Assembly: GCA_905181865.1 (NCBI GenBank)
Contig: CAJIZG010000003.1
Location: 575,001-639,000, forward strand
Direction of reading: 5' to 3'
Length of the DNA: 64,000 nucleotides
Origin: Urechidicola croceus
GTDB taxonomy: Bacteria > Bacteroidota > Bacteroidia > Flavobacteriales > Flavobacteriaceae
Below are positions 20,925 to 29,170 of the stretch, piece after piece. Every line of letters starts with the position of its first letter. Within the stretch, counting starts at the first letter, position 1. The notes beneath the pieces were generated by a model. It made no database searches. It was not told where the DNA came from and saw only the letters and a program-made list of their open reading frames with translations. The position numbers and the translations under genes were made by a program.

Positions 20925-21215
20925 AAGTCTCAAATAACCTCATAAATTTTAATAATAAATTTCAATATTATTAAAAAATTAAAATAAATATTATTGAATA
21001 AATTACTATAGATAACCAAGTAGACTCAAAATTGCTAAATAGAGGAATATAGGATGTTTCTAAAACCAATAAACAGGAAATTTAACGAACAAATAATTGC
21101 GTTTATCAAAACGCAACTTTAGTTATACAATTAGTTGTGCAATATTTGATAAAAATGAAACTTTCAAAGAAAAAATCTAATGAGCGCAAAATAATTTAAG
21201 AAAATTCCAATAATT

Positions 21216-21542
21216 GAAATTGTGAAATTGCTAAAAGACGAAGATGATAATCACCGACTTGGTGCAGTCTCAATGCTCGATTAGAAAGCAAGAAATAAGA
21301 AAACTTCAACAGAAGAAAAGAAAAATATATGCAGCGCGTATATTACAAATCTCAAATGGCTTGATAATTGGGGTTTGGTTGATAGAGCAGCACCTTATGT
21401 GGTCGGAGAATATTTATACAAAAACGATAAAAAGCCATTATACGATTTAGTAAAATCTAAAAACCCAATAGAACGAAGAACGGCGCTTTCTAACAACGCA
21501 GACTTTGACTTTAAATCATGCTTCCTCTGGCTTGGAGCGTAA
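21216..21542 (+). pseudogene. AlkD-like DNA alkylation repair (HEAT repeat) remnant
   Basis: The frame reads EIVKLLKDEDDNHRLGAVSM, has an in-frame TAG, then continues as KKNICSAYITNLKWLDNWGL, VDRAAPYVVGEYLYKNDKKP and LVKSKNPIERRTAL. The 'R..A...L..K', 'NWDLVD..AP.I.G.YL' and 'S.N.WERRTAI' pattern is that of AlkD-type DNA glycosylases, which remove alkylated bases through HEAT-like repeats. The expected 'NxWxLVD' signature is present as NWGLVD. The N-terminus is lost and the C-terminal half is missing after the RRTA block. Broken, probably long ago. Confidence 0.65.
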
Positions 21543-21779
21543 CAAACGAAGATCCTGTAACAGGAGGAACAAACACTTTTTTGGCCAAATAGTGGAGTGA
21601 ACGAATCCACACAGCCAACATAAATTCCTTTCAACGTTCTGAAAAAACTAGATTTGAAGGTGAATTAAAAACTTGACGTATAAACTAAAAAGATAGTTAC
21701 GAATAAACATCATTTACCCTAAAAACAGAAATAGCTCATCTCGGAAAAAAAATATCGTAGAAAAAGAGGTCTATATATA

Positions 21780-23081
21780 TTATACTGGCTCTGCATACAA
21801 ATCATAATCTGCTGCTGCTGTTATCTTTACAGTGGCAAAATCTCCTGTTTTTAAGTAAAATTTCGATGCGTCAATCAATACTTCATTATCAACATCAGGA
21901 GAGTCAAATTCGGTACGACCAATAAAATTAGTCCCTTCTTTACGATCAACTACTACTTTGAATTCTTTTCCTATTTTCTCTTGATTCAATTCCCAAGAAA
22001 TTTGAGATTGTAATTCCATTATTTGATTAGCACGTTGTTGCTTTATCTCTTGCGGAACGTCATCTTCTAGAGCAAATGCACCAGTATTCTCTTCGTGAGA
22101 ATATGTAAAACACCCTAAACGTTCGAAACGCATCTCTTCTACCCATGTTTTCAATGTTTGAAAATCGGATTCTGTTTCTCCCGGATATCCAACAATTAAT
22201 GTGGTTCGAATAGCCATATCTGGAACAGCTCTTCTAAATTCTTTTAATAATTTTGTAGTCTTAACCTGTGTAGTACCACGTTTCATACTCTTTAAAATAG
22301 CATCTGAAATATGTTGCAATGGAATATCTATATAATTACAAATCTTCGGCTCATTCCTCATCACTTCCAACACATCCATCGGAAATCCTGTTGGGAAAGC
22401 ATAATGTAAACGAATCCATTCAATACCTTCAACTTTAACCAAAGTTTGTAGTAATTCCGCTAGATTACGTTTTTTATAAATATCCAACCCATAATATGTT
22501 AAGTCTTGCGCTATCAGGATTAATTCTTTTACACCTTTAGCAGCTAATTTATTAGCCTCTATTACAATTTCTTCAATAGGAGTCGATTTGTGCTTTCCTC
22601 TCATTAATGGAATCGCACAAAAACTACAAGGTCTATCGCACCCTTCAGCAATTTTTAAATACGCGTAATTTTTAGGAGTGGTTGTTAAACGCTCACCAAT
22701 CAATTCGTGCTTATAATCAGCGCCTAGGACTTTTAATAATCCGGGTAACTCAGTGGTTCCAAAATATTGATCTACCGCAGGAATCTCTTTTTGTAAATCT
22801 GGCTTATAACGTTCACTTAAACAGCCCGTAACAAAAACTTTATCTACCAACCCTTCTTTTTTCTTCTGAACAAAATTCAAAATAGTATTAACGCTCTCCT
22901 CTTTAGCATTATCAATAAAACCGCAGGTATTTATCACAACTACATTCCCTTCATCTTCATGAACTACATCCTTTCCATTTGCTTTCAATTGACCCATCAA
23001 GATTTCTGAGTCATAAACATTTTTAGAGCAACCTAAAGTAACAACGTTGATTTTATTTTTCTTTAAAGATTTTGTACGCAT
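21780..23081 (-). CDS. rimO: Ribosomal protein uS12 methylthiotransferase RimO
   Basis: A 433-residue radical-SAM methylthiotransferase. It adds a methylthio group to the conserved aspartate of ribosomal protein S12. The N-terminal UPF0004 domain carries VVTLGCSKNVYDSE, with cluster cysteines also in INTCGFID and VTGCLSERY. The radical-SAM motif is CDRPCSFC (cysteines 148, 152, 155). A C-terminal TRAM domain starts near residue 370. The start at 23081 follows a perfect -7 box. In Bacteroidota rimO typically follows ftsY, as here, although a decayed gene separates them. Confidence 0.96.
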   Translation of the reverse strand: MRTKSLKKNKINVVTLGCSKNVYDSEILMGQLKANGKDVVHEDEGNVVVINTCGFIDNAKEESVNTILNFVQKKKEGLVDKVFVTGCLSERYKPDLQKEIPAVDQYFGTTELPGLLKVLGADYKHELIGERLTTTPKNYAYLKIAEGCDRPCSFCAIPLMRGKHKSTPIEEIVIEANKLAAKGVKELILIAQDLTYYGLDIYKKRNLAELLQTLVKVEGIEWIRLHYAFPTGFPMDVLEVMRNEPKICNYIDIPLQHISDAILKSMKRGTTQVKTTKLLKEFRRAVPDMAIRTTLIVGYPGETESDFQTLKTWVEEMRFERLGCFTYSHEENTGAFALEDDVPQEIKQQRANQIMELQSQISWELNQEKIGKEFKVVVDRKEGTNFIGRTEFDSPDVDNEVLIDASKFYLKTGDFATVKITAAADYDLYAEPV

Positions 23082-23100
23082 CGTCCTAAATTTTAGGGTG

Positions 23101-23108
23101 CAAAGGTA
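23101..23108 (-). promoter_or_regulatory. -7 box (TACCTTTG) of rimO
   Basis: On the minus strand TACCTTTG fits TAnnTTTG exactly, 20 bases before the rimO ATG. It indicates that rimO has its own promoter and does not depend on the ftsY transcript. Confidence 0.65.
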
Positions 23109-23143
23109 CTTAAACCTTTTGAGTTACGTTTAGTCAAAAAAGA

Positions 23144-24250
23144 ATATCAATTCAAAAAACTATAAAACTTCCCAATCTTTTTATAATTACTACCCCACTA
23201 CTCTTTTTTTCTTGTTTATAAAGTGACGATATTGAAGGCCCACCTCCACCAAAAACAGACATGTACTTCCCTCCCATTGATAGTAATACTTGGGGAACTA
23301 TTTCGCTATCAGATTTAGAATGGAATGAAGGTAGTTTACAATCATTAATCAATTTTGTTGAAGAGAAAGGACCCAAGGCATTTATCATTTTAAAAAATAG
23401 TAAAATTGCTATCAAATGGTATGGAAATGGTTTTACTCAAAACCAAAATCATACTTGGAATTGTGCAGGAAAAACTCTATCAGCGTTTACTATTAGAATT
23501 GCACAAACAGAAGGCTACCTAGATATCAATGAATCATCCAGCCTCTATTTAAGAAACAATTGGTCTAATTTAACAGATACGCAAGAAGAAAATATTACTA
23601 TTCGGCATCATTTTACTATGACCACAGGATTGGATTATAACGCGACAAAGACCTATTGTACTGAGCGATAGGGCTTAGTATATAAAGATAAACCTGGAGC
23701 TTATTGGTGTTATCACAATGACCCCTATACAATTACACATGATATTATTGCAGTTGCTACAAACACAACTTTCAATAATTATTTTAATAAGAAAATAAAA
23801 GATAAAATTGGTATGTAAGGAATCTGAGTTTCTTTTGGATGTTTTAAGTTATTTACGAGTACCGTAAGAAGTATGGTACGTTTTGGCTTATTGAATTTAA
23901 ACAAGGGCACGTGAGATATTGAAGTGATTTTAAGCGATAAAAATTTTTATAGTGAGATGATTAATACATTACAAAACGACAACAATGCACATGGTTATTT
24001 ATGGTGGTTAAATGGGAAAGATAGTTTTAGACTACCAGCGACCAAAGTCACTTTCTATGGAGAATTGATACCAAACGCGCCTAATGATATGTTTTCTGGC
24101 TTAGGAAAAGATGACCAAAAATTATATGTTGTTTCAAGCCATAATTTAGTAATTTTAAGAATGGGTTATAGTGCTGGAACTTCTCAATGCGACCCAAGTA
24201 GTTTTGATAATGAATTATGGGAGAAAATAAATAAGGTGATTGCGTATTAA
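23144..24250 (+). pseudogene. Serine hydrolase (beta-lactamase/PBP fold) pseudogene
   Basis: One frame can be followed throughout: a lipoprotein-like signal (PLLFFSC), then EGPPPPKTDMYFPPIDSNTW, a beta-lactamase-type domain (ILKNSKIAIKWYGNGF, TMTTGLDYN) and the C-terminal GYLWWLNGKDSFRLPA ... FSGLGKDDQKLYVVSSHNLV. Five stops interrupt the frame without any shift: 23219, 23669, 23816, 23825 and 23912. Two (TGA at 23825 and 23912) are probably former tryptophans. The SxxK nucleophile position reads CAGK, so the catalytic serine is also lost, and no ATG remains at the start. This is a clean, point-mutation-driven decay. Confidence 0.85.
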
Positions 24251-24388
24251 AATTCAATGCAGAGAATTCATTGACATACAAGTTTATTTGCAATGCAAAA
24301 ATAAATCACTCTAAAATATTCAAAATAGAAATATATTAATTAACCGTTTATTAACCTGCATCCGTTATTTAGAATTAGTCATTTATAT

Positions 24389-25342
24389 CTACTTAAAAAA
24401 AGAATCTACAAATTCTACTTTATTAAATACTTGTAGATCATCAATTCCTTCTCCAACACCAATATACTTTACAGGTATTTGGAATTGATCAGATATTCCA
24501 ATAACAACGCCACCTTTGGCAGTGCCATCTAATTTCGTAACTGCTAGAGAAGTAACCTCTGTAGCTCTAGTAAATTGTTTTGCTTGTTCAAAGGCATTTT
24601 GACCAGTAGAACCATCTAACACCAACATCACATCATGAGGAGCATCTCCAATAACTTTTTGCATTACGCGTTTAATTTTTGTCAACTCATTCATTAAATT
24701 AACTTTATTATGTAAACGCCCTGCAGTGTCAATAATAATTACATCCGCATTTTGAGTTAATCCAGATTGTAAAGTATCATAAGCCACCGAAGCAGGATCT
24801 GACCCCATATCTTGACGTACGATTGGCACACCTACACGATCTGCCCACACTTGTAATTGATCAATCGCTGCAGCTCTAAAAGTATCTGCTGCACCTAAGA
24901 CAACCTTATGACCCGCTTTTTTAAATTGAGATGCCAATTTACCTATAGTTGTTGTCTTACCAACACCATTTACACCTACAACCATCAACACATAAGGTTT
25001 TTTATCCGCTGGAATTGAAAATTCAGTTTCGTCACCTACATTGGTCTCTGCTAATAAACCCGATATCTCTTCTCTTAAGATTCCGTTTAACTCTTCAGTT
25101 CCCAGATATTTATCACGCGCTACACGTTCTTCAATTCTATCAATTACCTTTAGTGTGGTCTCAACCCCAACATCAGATGAAATTAAAACTTCTTCTAAAT
25201 TATCCAATACATCCTCATCTACCCTTGACTTACCAGCAACAGCTTTTGACAGTTTAGAGAAAAAAGCAGTATTTGTTTTTTCTAATCCCTTGTCTAAGGT
25301 TTCTTTTTTCGCTTTTGAAAATATTTTTTTAAAAAAACTCAT
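24389..25342 (-). CDS. ftsY: Signal recognition particle receptor FtsY
   Basis: A 317-residue SRP GTPase of the compact Bacteroidota form, without the long acidic A domain. The N domain is followed by the G domain with GVNGVGKTTTIGKLA (G1), GAADTFRAAAIDQL (G2), IIDTAGRLHNKVNLM (G3) and VTKLDGTAKGG (G4). FtsY docks ribosome-bound SRP at the inner membrane for co-translational insertion. The gene has a leader of about 240 bases containing a candidate structured RNA, downstream of the terminator that ends the rpmB-rpmG-DUF4295 transcript. Confidence 0.97.
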   Translation of the reverse strand: MSFFKKIFSKAKKETLDKGLEKTNTAFFSKLSKAVAGKSRVDEDVLDNLEEVLISSDVGVETTLKVIDRIEERVARDKYLGTEELNGILREEISGLLAETNVGDETEFSIPADKKPYVLMVVGVNGVGKTTTIGKLASQFKKAGHKVVLGAADTFRAAAIDQLQVWADRVGVPIVRQDMGSDPASVAYDTLQSGLTQNADVIIIDTAGRLHNKVNLMNELTKIKRVMQKVIGDAPHDVMLVLDGSTGQNAFEQAKQFTRATEVTSLAVTKLDGTAKGGVVIGISDQFQIPVKYIGVGEGIDDLQVFNKVEFVDSFFK

Positions 25343-25489
25343 TTCTTTTTTCTAAGTTGTTATTAATGGGTAGGAAGGAGTCTTATTCTGTATAACTAGC
25401 TAACTACTTTCAATGGCATAAAAATTGATACAATCTTTTTAAGCTCAAATCAATATAAACGTGATATGGAATCTAAGTTTAATTTAACG

Positions 25490-25578
25490 TGTAATTAGCG
25501 TTCGTGATTAAGATTTCGTTCGCCCATCTTAAAAGCACCTTCTTACAGGTGAGTCACCTAAGAGACCTAGCCCCAAAA
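25490..25578 (-). ncRNA. Candidate structured RNA or ftsY leader element (possibly 6S-Flavo-like)
   Basis: On the minus strand, directly after a perfect -7 box (TATATTTG, 25592-25585), there are two strong hairpins. One is TCTTA/TAAGA plus GGTG/CACC around an ACT loop (25563-25541). The other is TTAAGAT/ATCTTAA, a 7-bp stem with an 11-base loop (25532-25508). The CACC strand of the first can alternatively pair with the AGGTG just downstream, giving a switch-like option. No coding frame explains the region. It could be a free small RNA (Bacteroidota have a 6S-Flavo class) or the ftsY 5' leader. I found no GGAAGCAGC motif, so it is not SRP RNA. Confidence 0.4.
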
Positions 25579-25584
25579 TCGATA

Positions 25585-25592
25585 CAAATATA
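25585..25592 (-). promoter_or_regulatory. -7 box (TATATTTG) for candidate RNA / ftsY
   Basis: Exact TAnnTTTG on the minus strand, located just past the terminator of the ribosomal-protein operon. The -33 region would fall inside the terminator stem and has no TTG. Confidence 0.5.
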
Positions 25593-25629
25593 AAACAAAA
25601 AAGGCTATTTCCTCTAAGAAAATAGCCTT
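25591..25629 (-). terminator. Intrinsic terminator after rpmB-rpmG-DUF4295
   Basis: On the minus strand AAGGCTATTT (25629-25620) pairs with AAATAGCCTT (25610-25601) to make a 10-bp stem, followed by a T-rich run (TTTTTTGTTTT). It lies 22 bases after the DUF4295 stop. Confidence 0.8.
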
Positions 25630-25650
25630 CTAATATTGTATGCGTAAATT

Positions 25651-25803
25651 TTACTTTTTACTGAAAAAGTCGTTTACTGCTTTCGGATCCATAATTGCCT
25701 CAACAAAAGTGTAAGCACCTGTCTTCGGTGACTTTACCATTTTGATAGCTTTGGATAATCTCTTTGAACCTGTTTGTAGGGATGCTACTGATTTCTTTGC
25801 CAT
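25651..25803 (-). CDS. DUF4295 small ribosome-associated protein (bL38 candidate)
   Basis: A 50-residue basic protein: MAKKSVASLQTGSKRLSKAI, then KMVKSPKTGAYTFVEAIMDP, ending NDFFSKK. The family is confined to Bacteroidota and always sits beside rpmG. I believe, from memory of the Flavobacterium johnsoniae ribosome structure, that this family was identified there as large-subunit protein bL38, but I cannot confirm the mapping here. It starts 6 bases after the rpmG stop in the same operon and is followed by a terminator, which supports a ribosomal role. Confidence 0.85.
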   Translation of the reverse strand: MAKKSVASLQTGSKRLSKAIKMVKSPKTGAYTFVEAIMDPKAVNDFFSKK

Positions 25804-25809
25804 AACCTA

Positions 25810-25995
25810 TTATTTAATTTCTTTATGAACAGTCATTTTCTTCAAGATTGGGTTAAATTTCTTAACCTCTAATCTATCTGGAGTGTTTTTTTTATTCTTT
25901 GTAGTAATATATCTTGAAGTACCTGATTGTCCAGAAGACTTATGCTCAGTACATTCTAATATTACTTGAATTCTATTTCCTTTGCTCTTTGCCAT
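25810..25995 (-). CDS. rpmG: Large ribosomal subunit protein bL33
   Basis: A 61-residue bL33 with [20 protein letters not shown] and the typical [20 protein letters not shown]. It lacks the CxxC pairs of zinc-binding bL33 and is the C-minus form. It lies between rpmB and DUF4295 in the conserved operon, 26 bases after the rpmB stop. Confidence 0.97.
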   Translation of the reverse strand: MAKSKGNRIQVILECTEHKSSGQSGTSRYITTKNKKNTPDRLEVKKFNPILKKMTVHKEIK

Positions 25996-26021
25996 CTTAG
26001 TATACTTTTATTATTAGGAAA

Positions 26022-26261
26022 TTATTTCGCTAAGAAACCTTTAGCTCGTGCTTGTTTAAGCACAGCAGAAATTCCTAACTTGTTAATATTCTTCAATGCA
26101 GAAGTCGATACTTTTAAAGTAATCCATTTATCTTCTTCAGGAATATAAAAACGCTTCGTAATTAAATTAGCGTTAAATTTTCTCTTAGTTCTATTCAAGG
26201 CATGCGAAACATTGTTCCCAACCATTGCTTTTTTACCTGTAAGTTCACAAACTCTAGACAT
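26022..26261 (-). CDS. rpmB: Large ribosomal subunit protein bL28
   Basis: A 79-residue bL28. It opens MSRVCELTGKKAMVGNNVSH, where most bL28 proteins have M.RxCxxTGK, followed by NRTKRKFNANLITKRFYIPE and a C-terminal KARAKGFLAK. First gene of the rpmB-rpmG-DUF4295 operon, preceded by a well-formed two-part promoter. Confidence 0.97.
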   Translation of the reverse strand: MSRVCELTGKKAMVGNNVSHALNRTKRKFNANLITKRFYIPEEDKWITLKVSTSALKNINKLGISAVLKQARAKGFLAK

Positions 26262-26297
26262 TTCTATACAGTTTTATTGTTATCTCAAAACGAGGTG

Positions 26298-26328
26298 CAA
26301 AAGTAGAAACATTTTTAGAAACATACAA
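26298..26328 (-). promoter_or_regulatory. rpmB operon promoter (TTG-N20-TACTTTTG)
   Basis: On the minus strand a TTG (26328-26326) is followed after 20 bases by TACTTTTG (26305-26298). This matches the Bacteroidota TTG-N19/20-TAnnTTTG layout, 36 bases before the rpmB ATG. It is the most complete promoter in the window. Confidence 0.75.
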
Positions 26329-26344
26329 GACAATTTGAACTAAT

Positions 26345-27583
26345 TTAAATAATTTCTTTTCTTAACATTTGTAATGCCTTAATTGTTGCGCGCTCAATTA
26401 CTTTTCGTCTAGGTTTTCCAAAAAAGAATTCCCTCGAAAAAACACGTGTCGGAGTTGCTATTGCAATAAACACAGCACCCACCGTTTTATCAGTATTATC
26501 AGTTGTTGGCCCTGCATTTCCTGTGACACCAATAGCATAGGAAGTATTATATTTCTTCTGAATTCCTACTGCCATTTCTTCGGCTACTTCAACACTCGCT
26601 ACAGAATACTTTTTTATAGTATTAGGTGAAACATTTAATTCTGAAATTTTAACTCGTTCCGAATAAGAGACTATTGAACCTACAAAATACCTCGAAGCAC
26701 CCGGGATAGATGTTATTTGTTTAGCAATCGCACCTCCCGTGCAACTTTCTGCTGTCGCCAATGTTAATTCCTTTTCGGTTAAAAATTTTCCAATTGAGAT
26801 TTCTAATAAATCCGAATCTTCCATACCCAGAATAATATCGCCAATTATCCCGTATAGTTTTTCCAACTCTTTTTCTAAAGAATTTTCTAAAATCGATTTA
26901 CTAGTTCCCTTTGCACTTAGGCGTAAACGTACTTTTCCATAGGCAGGCAAATATGCCAATTTAATAAATGACGGCAACGCATCCTCCCATACTTCTATTT
27001 TTTCTGCAACAGCACTCTCCCCCATTCCAAAGGTAATTACCGTTTTATGAATGATATAAGGCAACTTAAATTTCTCTTTAATTCTAGGTAACACCGCTTC
27101 ACTCATCAATCCTTTCATTTCATTTGGTATTCCGGGTAAAGACACGACCACTTTATCATCATCCCCAAACCACAAACCTGGTGCCGTTCCATAATTATTC
27201 TTTAAGGGTGTACATTTTACGGGTACCAACGCTTGCAATCGATTGAGTTCTGTAAATCGGTAATTTTCTTTTTTAAATAACACCTTAATTTGTTCAACGA
27301 TTTCATCGTTAATCACTAACTCAGAATCAAAATATTCAGCCAAGGTATGCTTGGTAATATCATCTTTCGTCGGACCTAAACCACCCGTAATTATAACAAT
27401 ATCAGCATTAAATTGCGCCTCTTTTAAAGCCTTCAAAATATGCTGCTTGTCATCTTGAATCGAAGTGATTTGATACACAGAAACTCCAATCTTATTTAAT
27501 TCCTCTGCAATCCATTTAGAATTAGTATCTGTAATCTGACCAATTAAAATTTCGTCGCCAATTGTGATGATTTCTGCTTGCAT
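26345..27583 (-). CDS. cinA: CinA: competence/damage-inducible protein, NMN amidase domain
   Basis: About 412 residues: an N-terminal MoaB-like domain (MQAEIITIGDEILIGQITDT, with GGLGPTKDDITKHTL) and a C-terminal PncC domain (LATAESCTGGAIAKQITSIP, ending with the VGAVFIAIATP region). CinA proteins convert nicotinamide mononucleotide back to nicotinate mononucleotide in the NAD salvage cycle and have pyrophosphatase activity. I start at the ATG at 27583; a TTG seven codons upstream falls inside the -7 box. The gene lies just upstream of rpmB, as in related genomes. Confidence 0.95.
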   Translation of the reverse strand: MQAEIITIGDEILIGQITDTNSKWIAEELNKIGVSVYQITSIQDDKQHILKALKEAQFNADIVIITGGLGPTKDDITKHTLAEYFDSELVINDEIVEQIKVLFKKENYRFTELNRLQALVPVKCTPLKNNYGTAPGLWFGDDDKVVVSLPGIPNEMKGLMSEAVLPRIKEKFKLPYIIHKTVITFGMGESAVAEKIEVWEDALPSFIKLAYLPAYGKVRLRLSAKGTSKSILENSLEKELEKLYGIIGDIILGMEDSDLLEISIGKFLTEKELTLATAESCTGGAIAKQITSIPGASRYFVGSIVSYSERVKISELNVSPNTIKKYSVASVEVAEEMAVGIQKKYNTSYAIGVTGNAGPTTDNTDKTVGAVFIAIATPTRVFSREFFFGKPRRKVIERATIKALQMLRKEII

Positions 27584-27601
27584 ATTTTTTTTAGTTAACC
27601 G

Positions 27602-27609
27602 CAAAGGTA
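27602..27609 (-). promoter_or_regulatory. -7 box (TACCTTTG) of cinA
   Basis: Exact TAnnTTTG on the minus strand, 18 bases before the preferred cinA ATG at 27583. Confidence 0.6.
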
Positions 27610-27848
27610 ATTAATAATAGAGAATGAATAATTAAATATAAATAGTTAAAAAAAACTAGAGCATATTGTTGATAAATGAACTACCCCGAAGCGAAGCCAT
27701 CGAGGCATCAAGAGGGAAAACTTATTTTTTAGTTTTATGAAAACCATCCGTTTTCAAACTTTCCTTTTAACTCCGAGGGATTCATTCGATTAAATTATCT
27801 ACACACAATACTATTCAGTCAATACTATTCAGTCAATACTTATTTCAT
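27610..27848. other. cinA-mscS intergenic region
   Basis: This 240-base gap between divergent genes holds a 14-base tandem repeat (listed separately) and a GC-richer patch at 27683-27711 (CTACCCCGAAGCGAAGCCAT). The patch resembles the 'CCTCGAGGC' type of dispersed flavobacterial repeat. No gene or clear hairpin is seen. Confidence 0.4.
27806..27840. repeat. 14-base tandem repeat, 2.5 copies
   Basis: The unit CAATACTATTCAGT occurs exactly twice (27806-27819, 27820-27833) and is followed by CAATACT. It lies immediately upstream of the mscS -7 box and so occupies the upstream promoter region. Confidence 0.85.
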
Positions 27849-27856
27849 TACTTTTG
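27849..27856 (+). promoter_or_regulatory. -7 box (TACTTTTG) of the MscS gene
   Basis: Exact TAnnTTTG, 21 bases before the preferred ATG at 27878. Its last three bases are the TTG of a falsely extended reading frame. Confidence 0.6.
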
Positions 27857-27877
27857 TTCTCACTAATTTTTCGAAAT

Positions 27878-29119
27878 ATGAATTCGATTTCCCATTTATT
27901 ATTAGACAAGTTAATTGCTTCTGGAATGTCCGAGAGTCTAGCTACAAATTTAAATATGCTTAGTTTACTCTTTATCATGCTCATTTTATTGTATCTGGTG
28001 GATTTAATTTTGAAAAAAATCATCATTACAACATTCAATAAAATATCTGTAAATACCCAAACAAACTTTGATGATTTATTAGTTAAGAATAAAGCACCTA
28101 GAAATATTGCTCATATCATTCCAATATTAATTGCGGATAATTTATTATCAATAATATTTTTAGATTTCCCGAGTACGGCGAAATTTTTAAGTAAAGGTAT
28201 TGAAGTATTTGGCGTTTTCTTAATGCTATGGATCGTTAGAAGCTTGCTTAATACATTTAAAGATTACTTTAAAACCCTGCCTAGATTAAAGGACAAACCT
28301 ATAGATAGTTATATTCAAGTGTTTATGATTTTTTCTTGGGCCATAGGTTTTATGTTTTCATTTGTAATCATAACAGGAACTGACCCTTGGAAATTCTTCA
28401 CAGCATTAGGAGCGGCATCCGCTATTATTTTATTAATGTTTAAGGATACCATTATGGGATTTGTGGCGAGTATTCAAGTTGCTACCAATGATATGGTTCG
28501 TATTGGAGACTGGATTACTTTTGAAAAATTTGGTGCCGACGGGGATGTTATAGAAATTAACCTAGTATCTGTAAAAGTTCAAAATTTCGACAAGACTATT
28601 ACTACTATTCCCACTTACGCTCTTATTTCTGATTCGTTTAAAAACTGGAGAGGAATGGAAGAATCTGAAGGACGCAGAATTAAAAGAGCACTTATAATTA
28701 AGCAAGAAAGTGTGAAGTACTTAACCGCGGATGAAGTTGAAAATCTGAAGAAAATTCAACTTGTTTCTACTTACTTAGATAAAAGACAAAACGATATTGA
28801 AGAATACAATTCCAAGAATAAAGTAAACAAAGAATTACAGATCAATGGTCGCAACTTAACGAACATGGGAGTATTTAGAAAATACATGGAAACCTATGTT
28901 GAAAACCACTCCGCTATTAACAAAAACATGACAATCATGGTGCGTCAATTAGCACCGACTTCTCAAGGAATTCCCATTGAAATCTATGCTTTTAGTGGAG
29001 ATAAGATCTGGAAAAACTACGAATACATTATGGCTGATATTTTTGACCATTTAGTAGCGGCAGTTCCCTATTTTGATTTACAACTATTTGAATTACCAAG
29101 TAATACTACTTTTAAATAA
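27878..29119 (+). CDS. MscS-family mechanosensitive ion channel (YbdG-like)
   Basis: About 413 residues. At least four to five membrane helices fill the N-terminal 200 residues (LSLLFIMLILLYLVDLILKK, FGVFLMLWIVRSLLNTF, FMIFSWAIGFMFSFVIITG, FFTALGAASAIILLMFKDTI). The pore-lining helix and beta domain follow, with the MscS signature DMVRIGDWITFEKFGADGDV. A large C-terminal region with an insert near 290-340 is like E. coli YbdG (MscM), a channel involved in osmotic downshock. The start at 27878 is chosen because the upstream TTG lies in the -7 box. Confidence 0.9.
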   Translation: MNSISHLLLDKLIASGMSESLATNLNMLSLLFIMLILLYLVDLILKKIIITTFNKISVNTQTNFDDLLVKNKAPRNIAHIIPILIADNLLSIIFLDFPSTAKFLSKGIEVFGVFLMLWIVRSLLNTFKDYFKTLPRLKDKPIDSYIQVFMIFSWAIGFMFSFVIITGTDPWKFFTALGAASAIILLMFKDTIMGFVASIQVATNDMVRIGDWITFEKFGADGDVIEINLVSVKVQNFDKTITTIPTYALISDSFKNWRGMEESEGRRIKRALIIKQESVKYLTADEVENLKKIQLVSTYLDKRQNDIEEYNSKNKVNKELQINGRNLTNMGVFRKYMETYVENHSAINKNMTIMVRQLAPTSQGIPIEIYAFSGDKIWKNYEYIMADIFDHLVAAVPYFDLQLFELPSNTTFK

Positions 29120-29170
29120 TATTCCACTGCGAGGCCTGTGAGATCGCATGTAGGGCCTTAATTAAAGGCC

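Larger units (their letters stand above)
20607..21779. other. Relic-rich intergenic stretch
   Basis: No intact gene is seen in this 1.17 kb. It contains the end of an unidentified gene (20700-20924) and a broken AlkD-like gene (21216-21542), each listed separately. Between them, near 20945-21010, is very AT-rich sequence with many TAATATT-like words. The last 230 bases before rimO have short protein-like pieces in several frames but nothing I can name. Confidence 0.6.

Noticed and set aside
24949-25355. Two overlapping plus-strand frames of about 100 codons
   Set aside because: Antisense to ftsY, with low-complexity leucine/histidine or serine-rich content.
25490-25578. SRP RNA (ffs) next to ftsY
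   Set aside because: The conserved GGAAGCAGC domain IV motif is absent, so the RNA candidate is not called SRP RNA.
29154-29170. GGCCTT/AAGGCC hairpin between the MscS and FAH genes as a terminator
   Set aside because: The stem is only 6 bp and no T run follows in either direction.
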